From: Promethearchaeota archaeon
GTDB taxonomy: Archaea > Asgardarchaeota > Lokiarchaeia > Sigynarchaeales > SOKP01
Reading direction: 5' to 3'
Assembly (NCBI GenBank): GCA_030605085.1
Contig: JAUWBH010000055.1
Coordinates: forward strand, 1-31,896
Length of the DNA: 31,896 nt
In this document: one piece after another, positions 8,704-16,236 of the stretch
Numbering within the stretch: position 1 is the first letter of the stretch
How the letters are laid out: every line of letters starts with the position of its first letter
The notes under the pieces: model-generated
The model's database searches: none
What the model saw: only the letters and a program-made list of their open reading frames with translations
What the model was told of the DNA's origin: nothing
Made by a program: the position numbers and the translations under genes

Positions 8704-10332
8704 CTAATAAATATTGTGAACGGGGATATACATTGGACTCCAATTTAATAACCCAATTGTTTCGTTGATCTTGTTATCCTCAATCCCCACTCGCCGAATC
8801 TCGTATTCCAAAGAGTTTCCTTTCTTGGAATTAGAAGCAACTCTTACAAATCCATTTCTTAAGTAACTGAGATCATTTTTATCAAATTTTATTGGTTTAG
8901 AATTTAAAATGGCAAAAAGAGGGAACACACATTTATGATATCCAGAATGCCCTTTAGGACAATAATTTAATCCTTCTATGTTTGGAATAATACATCCTTC
9001 ATCACATAAATACAGAGTAAAACCTCTTTGATTATTTTGTTCGTGTTCTACAATGCGCCCTAAAAGGACCTGAGTCTTAAAATTTCCGGTCTTAATTAAT
9101 TCGTATTCGCGAACACTTCTCCGTTCTTTCATTTTGATATAATCATTTATTTTCGGACCTTTTTCTACGATACTTTTATAGTTAGGTCTTACTTTTAATA
9201 ATCCCGAAATACACGTCGCACCTGAACCGTATGAACCAAAATAAATTGTATTCTTAATACGACCATAATTTTCAAGAATGTAAATAATTTGCGCCCAAAC
9301 CGAAGCGTTATACATATTTCCAAAATGTGAGGGCACCATCAATTGCGGAAGTACCTTGTTTTTAACATTTGAAATAAACCAATGTGAAATATCTTCTAAC
9401 GGTTTTGATGTATAACCTTTTTCTCTTAATTTTAAATAAAGATATTCTGGAAGTACAGAAACATCATGTAAAAAATTATCAAGTTTCCTTAGAAGCGATA
9501 TTTTTATTTCACGCCGCTTCAATTTTGGAAGATTATTGATGTGATTTGCCCATCTTTTAAGGATTATTTGTTGCATACATTTTATTGGTAATTTAGAATA
9601 AGGCGCATGAAAGACATAATAATCAGCATGAAAATCTCCTATACTATCAACAAGATCGTCAAAAGCTCTTAACTGGAAGTTTAAATAAGTATCAACAGAA
9701 TATTTACCATTAGGTACTTGAGCATTTATTTCATTAATGGGTCTAAAAAAATCATTAACATTGCCCGAAACCTTTCCAAATTTTTTACTAAATACTGCTA
9801 CTCGTGGATTCTTTGAAATAACAAATGCCACCGCCCCCGATCCTTGAGTAGGCTCGCCTGGACTGCCTAATTCATAAGATGAAATGTCTGCATTTATAAT
9901 AAGAGCTTTTTTTATAATCTCTTTTTCTATCAAACCAATGGCATTCAAAATCGCTAATGTGCCCGAAGCGCACGCATTATATACATCTTGCGTAATTGAA
10001 TTTGGTGAAATGCAAAGTAATTCGGCAAAAATGTTAGAAACTGATTTTACGGCATAGGTCACCGTCTCTGTTCCGACAAAAATTGCGTCAATCTCTTTAG
10101 GACTGATATTACCTTTAGTTAACGCATGATAAGCTGCTTTCAACCCAATTGAGATAATATCTTCGTCAAGCTCTGGGATTCTTATTTCTTTTGAGAATAA
10201 TCCTTGACTATATTTCTTGGGGTCGACTTTCCTTTTAACGGCTAGCTCTTCCAAATTTATGTAATATCTTGGAGCGTGAAATCCTACAGAATCAATCCCT
10301 ATGTTCGAAAATAAGTAATCGTTGGATATCAT
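8704..10332 (-). CDS. HMG-CoA synthase with an extra cysteine-rich C-terminal domain
   Basis: Condenses acetyl-CoA with acetoacetyl-CoA to HMG-CoA. The thiolase-fold part spans about residues 10-385, with the catalytic triad Glu89 (FVGTET), Cys121 (YNACASG) and His242 (VFHAPYSK), plus GSYGSGA near 367-372. At 542 residues it is far longer than the roughly 350 of most archaeal enzymes. The extra 140 residues carry Cys443, Cys447, Cys458, His462, His466 and Cys468, a likely metal site within a small beta-rich domain. In other archaea a separate DUF35 protein with a zinc ribbon bridges thiolase and synthase; the extension could serve a similar role, but this is a guess. No thiolase lies in the window. 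First gene of the row; start ATG 10332. Confidence 0.92.
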   Translation of the reverse strand: MISNDYLFSNIGIDSVGFHAPRYYINLEELAVKRKVDPKKYSQGLFSKEIRIPELDEDIISIGLKAAYHALTKGNISPKEIDAIFVGTETVTYAVKSVSNIFAELLCISPNSITQDVYNACASGTLAILNAIGLIEKEIIKKALIINADISSYELGSPGEPTQGSGAVAFVISKNPRVAVFSKKFGKVSGNVNDFFRPINEINAQVPNGKYSVDTYLNFQLRAFDDLVDSIGDFHADYYVFHAPYSKLPIKCMQQIILKRWANHINNLPKLKRREIKISLLRKLDNFLHDVSVLPEYLYLKLREKGYTSKPLEDISHWFISNVKNKVLPQLMVPSHFGNMYNASVWAQIIYILENYGRIKNTIYFGSYGSGATCISGLLKVRPNYKSIVEKGPKINDYIKMKERRSVREYELIKTGNFKTQVLLGRIVEHEQNNQRGFTLYLCDEGCIIPNIEGLNYCPKGHSGYHKCVFPLFAILNSKPIKFDKNDLSYLRNGFVRVASNSKKGNSLEYEIRRVGIEDNKINETIGLLNWSPMYIPVHNIY

Positions 10333-10345
10333 TAGCGTCTCTTTT

Positions 10346-10360
10346 CTTATTTTATAATTT
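10346..10360 (-). promoter_or_regulatory. Likely TATA box of the mevalonate gene row
   Basis: The minus strand reads AAATTATAAAATAAG about 15-28 bases before the ATG of HMG-CoA synthase. An AT-rich TATA element at that distance fits a transcript with little or no leader, common in archaea. The background is so AT-rich that a chance match is possible. Confidence 0.35.
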
Positions 10361-10655
10361 TTAATTTAATCTTAATCTATATTATCCCTCTTGAAATTTT
10401 ATCTTTCCCTTTTTTCAGGTTAAATGCAAAATTTATAAAATCCATAAAACCAAGATAGTTTATTTAACGGGATAAATATGTATTTATTTAAAAAAAAAAA
10501 TGATTTTGCTATCGATAACATCAGGATTAAATATAAATGTTTCAACCAATCTAATATTGTTAATAGTTCAAATTCTTAAAAATCGTATATTTTCAAATTA
10601 AAATTGTGAATAAGGTCATTTATTTATAATCTTAAATTTAATTATTTGGTGATCT
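10361..10655. other. Divergent intergenic region, no gene seen
   Basis: Together with 10333-10360 this is a 323-base gap between the divergent HMG-CoA synthase and M28 peptidase genes. It is AT-rich, contains stops in all frames and a run of eleven A near 10490, and must hold promoters for both directions. I see no RNA gene or repeat in it. Confidence 0.5.
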
Positions 10656-11798
10656 TTGATTAAAAAGAAGGAAATAATCATTATATATAGTGTTTCGCTA
10701 ATAACAATTTTAATTATATCGTTTTCTCTATTCTTTTTGACAAATAAAATAAGAAATGTCGATGCTGATTTGGAATTCGACGAAGACAACGCTTACGATT
10801 ATATTAAAGACCAATTAGATATTGGAGATCGAATACCTGGAACAGAAGAGAGTAGCGAAACTGTTTATTACTTCATTACGAAATTCATTGAGATCGACCA
10901 AAACATTAACTATATTATACATGAATTTGAGGTAGATTCCACTGATTGTCAAAATGTTTTATTCAAATTAAACGAAAAAAAAGATAATATTATAATATTA
11001 GGAGCTCATTATGATTCCAGAGCAAAAGCGACTAAAGATAGTGAAAATCCAAAAAAGTCTGTTCCAGGGGCTAATGATGGAGCCAGTGGATGCGCAGTAT
11101 TAATTGAATTAGCTAGAGCTTTATACGATCAAAAAGATGAGCTAAATTGTCAGATATGGTTTGTATTTTTTGATGCTGAAGATCAAGGTAAAGAAGAAGG
11201 AGGTTATGGTATGGAAGGATGGGATTGGTGTGAAGGTTCTAAGGAATTCGTCAAAGACATAAAGGATTTTTATGATCCTGATGATGAAAAATTTGATTGT
11301 ATGATTTTATTAGACATGGTGGGTGGTGTCAATCTACAATTCATCAAAGAACAGTATTCAACTTCTTCCTTAGTAGATGAATTATTTGAGATTGGTAGAC
11401 AACTCGGATATGTTAATGAATTTCCAATTTTTCCGTATACATCTTCAGTTTATGACGATCACATAGCATTTATAGAGAAAGGCATTCCCTCAGCAGATTT
11501 AATTATAAAATTTTGGGATAATCCAGATTGGCCTTATCATCATACCACTAAAGATGATTTAGAACACATTTCAAAAAAAAGTCTTAAAGTAACTGGAAAA
11601 ACCATTGAGCAATTTATTTATAATAATTATTTAGACAAATTCAGAGGTGTCTATGAAGGGAATAAACCCTGGAACAACGATATGTATGTATCTAATACTG
11701 AAATAATAATTTTTTTAGGAATTTTTTTAGTAATAAGCAGTAGTATAGTTATTTTCATTTATCTATATCATAAAAGAAAACTCTTATTTTCAAATTAA
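10656..11798 (+). CDS. Membrane-anchored M28-family zinc peptidase, glutaminyl-cyclase-like
   Basis: Zinc-dependent hydrolase facing the cell exterior. Residues 8-29 form a membrane anchor and about 348-372 a second membrane segment, so the catalytic domain sits outside between two anchors. Metal and catalytic residues of M28 are visible: His118 and Asp120 (GAHYDS), Asp141 (PGANDGASG), Glu175 (FFDAED), Asp220 (LLDMVGG) and His295/296 (PYHHTTKDD). The late segment YDDHIAFIEKGIPSADLI resembles the glutaminyl-peptide cyclotransferase branch, but aminopeptidase activity is equally possible. The only plausible start is TTG 10656 because stops lie just upstream. It may be the only intact gene between two divergent units; the LRR fragment follows 25 bases later. 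Confidence 0.82.
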   Translation: MIKKKEIIIIYSVSLITILIISFSLFFLTNKIRNVDADLEFDEDNAYDYIKDQLDIGDRIPGTEESSETVYYFITKFIEIDQNINYIIHEFEVDSTDCQNVLFKLNEKKDNIIILGAHYDSRAKATKDSENPKKSVPGANDGASGCAVLIELARALYDQKDELNCQIWFVFFDAEDQGKEEGGYGMEGWDWCEGSKEFVKDIKDFYDPDDEKFDCMILLDMVGGVNLQFIKEQYSTSSLVDELFEIGRQLGYVNEFPIFPYTSSVYDDHIAFIEKGIPSADLIIKFWDNPDWPYHHTTKDDLEHISKKSLKVTGKTIEQFIYNNYLDKFRGVYEGNKPWNNDMYVSNTEIIIFLGIFLVISSSIVIFIYLYHKRKLLFSN

Positions 11799-11823
11799 AA
11801 CCAACCTAATTGAATATCTTGAA

Positions 11824-12096
11824 TTGAAATGCAATAAGATCACAAAATTATCAGATACAATGAGTTCACTTAGTTATCTCAAATGTCTTAATTTAAAAAA
11901 CAATTTAATTTACGATATTAAAGGACTAAGAAATCTATACGGTTTAAAAGAATTGTACCTTGATAATAATAAAGTTTCTGAAGTTATATGGTTGGATAAT
12001 CTGAAAAACTTAAAAATATTATCTCTAACCAATAATAATGTATCTAAATTAGACAATCTCAATAATTTACCGAAATTAAAAGTATTGAGAACCTAA
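11824..12096 (+). pseudogene. Leucine-rich-repeat fragment, SDS22-like
   Basis: About 90 residues made of four 22-residue leucine-rich repeats of the form LxxLxLxxNxI, for example LKCLNLKNNLI, LKELYLDNNKV and LKILSLTNNNV. The repeat pattern begins upstream of the first possible start (TTG 11824), right after the peptidase stop, and ends in the middle of a repeat unit without a cap. No ribosome site is visible. It looks like the middle piece of a larger LRR protein, a family common in Asgard genomes, left after rearrangement; a short functional protein cannot be excluded. LRR proteins bind other proteins. Confidence 0.55.
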
Positions 12097-12143
12097 AAAG
12101 AAACTTTTAAAACCATTAAATATTAAATTTATTTAATTAATAT

Positions 12144-12197
12144 CTTGAATAATATTTTAAGTATTGAATATTATTCTTGAATAATGTTTTAAGTATT
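12144..12197 (+). repeat. Direct repeat of 22 bases before the cis-prenyltransferase gene
   Basis: Bases 12144-12165 and 12176-12197 are identical apart from one A/G difference, 32 bases apart, just upstream of the ribosome site AAGGGA (12201-12206). The position suits a regulator site or a slipped duplication in the leader. Confidence 0.6.
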
Positions 12198-12212
12198 TTT
12201 AAGGGATAATAA

Positions 12213-13007
12213 GTGGAAACCTCAGATAACAGCTCAATTAAGAATAATATTGCTGATGGTTCTACCGATAGAGAAGATAGATTCAGAGAATTGAGAGAAG
12301 AGTATAAGGATAGGTTTCCGCGACACATTGGCTTGATCCCTGATGGAAATCGGCGCTGGGCAAGAGAGAATAATGTCCATATGAATATGGGTCATTATCG
12401 GGGATACGAAGTTGTAAAGAAGGTTTTGATCGCGTGTTTTAACGCTGGAATTAAGTATTTAAGTTTATACGCTTTATCTCTTGAGAATGCTATAAACCGT
12501 TCAAAAAAGGAATTGGAATATATTTACAAAATAATAAAGTTAGCAGTAGACACCATAAAGAACGAGCCTATTGTTACAGAAAAGAAAATAAAGTTCAATG
12601 TAATTGGTAGATTGGACTTATTACCACTGGATGTTCGAGAGAAAATTGGTGAGTTAATTGAATATACCAAGGATTTCGATGGCGCCTTCGTAAATGTTTT
12701 GATAATGTATGACGGACAAAGTGAGATTGTAGATGCGGTAAAAAAAATAATAAAGGACAAGGTTGATCCTGATAAGATTGACCGTCAATTAATTAAAAAA
12801 TATTTATATACGAAAAACTTTCCAGAACTCGATTTTCTCATTCGCACTGGAATGGCAGATGGTTCTCGTATTTCAGGATTCCTTCTATGGGACGCTTCTT
12901 ACGCTGAATTTAAATTTAGAAATGATTTTTGGCCAGATTATAGTGAAGATTTGCTAATTGAAGATTTAAACGATTATATAAATAGAAATAGACGCAAAGG
13001 AAAATAG
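12213..13007 (+). CDS. uppS: cis-Prenyltransferase (undecaprenyl/dolichyl diphosphate synthase family)
   Basis: Adds IPP units in cis to an allylic diphosphate to build the polyprenyl carrier used for glycan assembly at the membrane. The 264 residues contain the family signature HIGLIPDGNRRWAREN (Asp44 binds magnesium and diphosphate), YLSLYALSLENAINRS, and DFLIRTG followed by SRISGFLLWDASYAEF, where the Arg and the C-terminal motifs bind IPP. The segment between RTG and RIS is longer than in bacterial enzymes (MADGS instead of GEQ). The first 35 residues are a charged extension. GTG 12213 is chosen since AAGGGA lies six bases upstream. It uses the product of the mevalonate row and is transcribed away from it; the next gene converges. 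Confidence 0.92.
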   Translation: METSDNSSIKNNIADGSTDREDRFRELREEYKDRFPRHIGLIPDGNRRWARENNVHMNMGHYRGYEVVKKVLIACFNAGIKYLSLYALSLENAINRSKKELEYIYKIIKLAVDTIKNEPIVTEKKIKFNVIGRLDLLPLDVREKIGELIEYTKDFDGAFVNVLIMYDGQSEIVDAVKKIIKDKVDPDKIDRQLIKKYLYTKNFPELDFLIRTGMADGSRISGFLLWDASYAEFKFRNDFWPDYSEDLLIEDLNDYINRNRRKGK

Positions 13008-13128
13008 TTCATCTTTCTTTTTTTAAAAAAATTCTCACGATGACTTTTCAATTCCTTTTAAATGATGCATATTTTTTAAAAAAAAAATTATTTACTAGTT
13101 AGATTATTATATGATTAAGACAAGAATT

Positions 13129-14610
13129 TTATAGCTTTGGCACTTTAGCGTTTTTTAATTCGTCCGAAATTATTGTATGAGAGATTCCTTGGGAATGAAG
13201 CATAGTTCGACCGCTTTTGATCATCCGTGTGGCTAATCGAAATACTGAGTTAAGTATCCAATTGAACTTCGAAAGTGGATTGAGATATTGTTTTACTTTA
13301 TTTTTAAACCAATCTCCGTCCAAATAATAAGCGGCATAGGCTTCTGCCACTAATCGGTAAATTTCTACATTAGTTAATTGTTCCGTCCGCATCATGGGAT
13401 GAAATAGGTCGTAATATTTGTAATTATTGGTTGTAATCATACCTTTTGCCTTCATCTCATCGTAAAAATCAGTACCAGGGAAAGCAATAATAGGTGTAAA
13501 TTGAACAATTGTCATATGTAATGATTTTGCAAATTGAATTGTCTGATGAACCATCTCCTTAGTTTCACCGGGATATCCAATTATCACACCTCCAAAAATC
13601 GAGATTCCTTCGTCTTGCAGCATATTTACCACTTTCTTTGTCATTTGAGGTGTGGTGTTTTTTTTATTCATAGCATCAAGACTTTGCTGATGGACTGTTT
13701 CAACTCCAAGAAATATTTGCCTAAAGCCTGCTTTTGCTAAAAGCTTTACTAACCACGGATTGCGATAAATAGTATCAACGCGTGATTGACAACTAAAATG
13801 CAATTTATTAGGAAGTCCTGATCGAATGATTGTATTTAAGACTTTTTTAGTGCGTTTAATGTTAACTGTAAAATTATCTTCACAGAAAAATATGAAATCA
13901 TTCCGCCAATCGACATCGTAAATTTCGCGCATAATTCTTTTTAAACTTTTGGAACGATATGAGATGTTTTGTGTAGGATCTTTCCACATTTTAATAATGC
14001 AACAGAATTTACACGAATGGGGGCACCCACGTGAGGTTTCGATTTGATCCACCCTCGCCCCCAAATAATTATAGGTTTTACTTCGTAGGAGATCGCGCCG
14101 AGGCATACCAAAATTATCCAGATTACGTTCTAATTGACGATCAAAATTATGAACAATTTGTCCATCTTTATTCTTATAAGAAACTCCGCAAATATCTTTT
14201 AAAGAGACATGATTCTTGTTTCCATTTATATAATCAACAATCTCCCGAAATGTGTGCTCTCCTTCACCCCGTATAGTATAATCTACGGCAAAATGTTTTG
14301 CCACATATTCTGGAGCTAAAGTTGGATGATAACCACCCATAATAGTAGTACATCCTTGCTCCTTTGCCAAATGGGCAACTTCAAACGCGTGATCAATTTG
14401 AGGAGTCATACTTGTAATTGCAACTATGTCATAACGGTTTAATTCTCGTCGAAAACGTTCTTCGTGAAATTTATCAACTTTAAAATCAAATAATTTAGCA
14501 TCATGTTCGGGAACCATGCCAGCGATTGATATAAGACTTAAGGGTGGTCCTTTAATAACTGCGTCCATTCCAGCTTCGAGTCTGGCGGGATTGATATATA
14601 AAATTTTCAT
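13129..14610 (-). CDS. Radical SAM protein with N-terminal cobalamin-binding-like domain
   Basis: A radical enzyme of the B12-type (class B-like) group. Residues 1-140 match the Rossmann-like B12 domain (GPPLSLISIAGM, AITSMTPQIDHAF, GGYHPTLAPE, IRGEGE), without the DxHxxG base-on motif. The radical SAM core follows with CPHSCKFC (Cys196, Cys200, Cys203), FFCEDNFT, SCQSRVD, IFLGVET and GVIIGYPGET. A C-terminal helical part of about 100 residues is family-specific. In archaea, relatives of this type include the GDGT ring synthases GrsA/GrsB and calditol synthase, which modify membrane lipids; given the isoprenoid genes nearby a lipid substrate is attractive but unproven. It converges with uppS and diverges from tbp. 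Confidence 0.82.
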   Translation of the reverse strand: MKILYINPARLEAGMDAVIKGPPLSLISIAGMVPEHDAKLFDFKVDKFHEERFRRELNRYDIVAITSMTPQIDHAFEVAHLAKEQGCTTIMGGYHPTLAPEYVAKHFAVDYTIRGEGEHTFREIVDYINGNKNHVSLKDICGVSYKNKDGQIVHNFDRQLERNLDNFGMPRRDLLRSKTYNYLGARVDQIETSRGCPHSCKFCCIIKMWKDPTQNISYRSKSLKRIMREIYDVDWRNDFIFFCEDNFTVNIKRTKKVLNTIIRSGLPNKLHFSCQSRVDTIYRNPWLVKLLAKAGFRQIFLGVETVHQQSLDAMNKKNTTPQMTKKVVNMLQDEGISIFGGVIIGYPGETKEMVHQTIQFAKSLHMTIVQFTPIIAFPGTDFYDEMKAKGMITTNNYKYYDLFHPMMRTEQLTNVEIYRLVAEAYAAYYLDGDWFKNKVKQYLNPLSKFNWILNSVFRLATRMIKSGRTMLHSQGISHTIISDELKNAKVPKL

Positions 14611-14720
14611 TGATTAAAATATTAAAGGTTTATTTAATGATATATATTACTATTATAATTTTTACCAGTTTCTGAAATAATAAATTTCAAATAACAAATC
14701 TTCCTTTTAGGAGTAATAAT

Positions 14721-15353
14721 ATGTCGGAAAAAAAAAATGAAATTGAAAAATACGATTTTGAAGCAGAATTAGACTATAAAATCGAAAATGTCGTTGGGAC
14801 GGTTGTTGTGGAAATTACAGAAAAAATAGATCTTACCAAAATTGCCCGCAAACACCCAGATGTGGAATATAATCCTGAAAGGTTTCCGGGTCTCGTGATG
14901 AGAATCAAAGAACCTAAAGCAACATTTCTTATCTTCTCTATCGGAAAAATGGTTGTCACAGGACTTCGAAGAGCAGAAGAGGCAGCTCCCGGAATAGAAA
15001 AAGTGATAAAAAAAATTAAAAAAGCAGGAATTCAAGTATCTAATCCAAAAATCACGATTCAGAATATTGTCGCAAGTGGAGATTTGCACATACATATAGA
15101 TCTAAATATGGTTGCGGTTGTAATGGAAAACGTCATGTACGAGCCAGAAGTGTTCCCAGGGCTGATTTACAACATGAAAGATCCAAGATCAGTATTTCTA
15201 ATATTTTCTACAGGGAGAATAGTTTGTACAGGAGCTAAAAACAAGGAAATCGTAAAAGAAGCGGTTTTAAAATTAAATCGCGTAGTAAGAGAGCTAGGTA
15301 TTGCTAAAAAAGATACGAATAAATCCGAGTATCAAGACATTACATTCATATAA
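14721..15353 (+). CDS. tbp: TATA-box-binding protein
   Basis: General transcription factor that binds the TATA element and recruits TFB and RNA polymerase. The 210 residues hold the two saddle repeats, about 15-100 and 105-195, each with the strand-helix pattern IENVVGTVVV...ERFPGLVMRI...FLIFSIGKMVVTG and IQNIVASGDL...EVFPGLIYNM...FLIFSTGRIVCTG. The tail of about 18 residues is polar. ATG 14721 follows a good ribosome site, AGGAG at 14709-14713. It is single, reading away from the radical SAM gene, and a divergent 110-base region holds both promoters. Confidence 0.97.
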   Translation: MSEKKNEIEKYDFEAELDYKIENVVGTVVVEITEKIDLTKIARKHPDVEYNPERFPGLVMRIKEPKATFLIFSIGKMVVTGLRRAEEAAPGIEKVIKKIKKAGIQVSNPKITIQNIVASGDLHIHIDLNMVAVVMENVMYEPEVFPGLIYNMKDPRSVFLIFSTGRIVCTGAKNKEIVKEAVLKLNRVVRELGIAKKDTNKSEYQDITFI

Positions 15354-15426
15354 ATGTTTTCAATTCTACTCCTTTTAATAAAGATGTAATGGAAAGTATT
15401 GATTATTACTTTTAAATTTCTCTTGA

Positions 15427-16041
15427 ATTTTTAACGATAGATTTAAAACTAATTTCTATTTTAAACAGAATACGGTTGAATGGAAAAAATTTATTCCACT
15501 ATTCATCTTAATTTTAACAATTGGATATTTAGCATTAGCATCTTATGTTATTATAAGTTCTGGGACTAAAGACTTTGCACCAATATTACCAGGGAATAAT
15601 ATATCTGACATAAAAATTTTATTTATAGTGATACCACTGATAATGTGTTTGCTGGTAATCTTCATTAGATTTATCGCCATTATTAATTTTAAAATTTCAA
15701 CGATTTTTCTTAGAGATTACGAATATTTTTATGTTAACCTTGGAGATCGGCCATTTACAGCAAGAAACTTGATTGCAAGAGCTTTACTTCCCGTATTTAT
15801 GACTTAAATGTTTTCTCAATTAATTATTGATGGATTTCCTTCAATAATGGGTCCTATGGGCAGGGATAGGATTATTGCTATCATAATACTTTCCTTAATT
15901 TTGTCTCCAATAGTAACTTTATTAATGCTTCCGATATAGGTATTTAAAGATAGCGGCGTCGTAAAAGTTCTCAAAAAGCCGAAAAAAAGAGATAAATCTC
16001 GTAATCTGTGTTTTTTCTTACTCACCTTTCTTTCGTTTTAG
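15427..16041 (+). pseudogene. Broken membrane-protein gene with two internal stops
   Basis: One frame stays coding-like over 205 codons but carries TAA at 15805-15807 and TAG at 15937-15939. It encodes a segment around EWKKFIPLFILILTIGYLAL (membrane span), a second span (IKILFIVIPLIMCLLVIFI), a polar part DYEYFYVNLGDRPFTARNLI, a third span IIAIIILSLILSPIVTLLML and the basic tail KDSGVVKVLKKPKKRDK. The TAG sits where a Trp codon would fit (LPI-stop-VFKDSG), a one-base change. No start codon is found in frame; ATG 15389 is in another frame. I do not recognise the family. Unlike three other broken genes here, I could not fit an intron structure at these stops, so simple decay is preferred. Confidence 0.7.
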
Positions 16042-16236
16042 AATTAAGGATATAATGAGCGTCTTCTCTATTTTAAATAAGGGAGTGAACCCGTTTTTTG
16101 GATTTTTATAAGATTTTATAAATATTTATAAAATTTTAACGATCTGTTGAAACAATATTTTTTTTTAATTCCTAAAAATAATATATAATAACCGCTTTTG
16201 AAATATTTACTTAGAAAGAATCCTCAGTCTTAAATA

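Noticed and set aside
14769..15095. Minus-strand frame of 108 codons inside the TBP gene
   Set aside because: It is a shadow of a clear TBP coding region with unlikely composition.
15805..15939. Introns or pyrrolysine read-through at the two stops of the membrane gene
   Set aside because: I could not fit a bulge-helix-bulge around either stop; one stop is TAA, which is not a pyrrolysine codon, and the start is missing as well, so decay is simpler.
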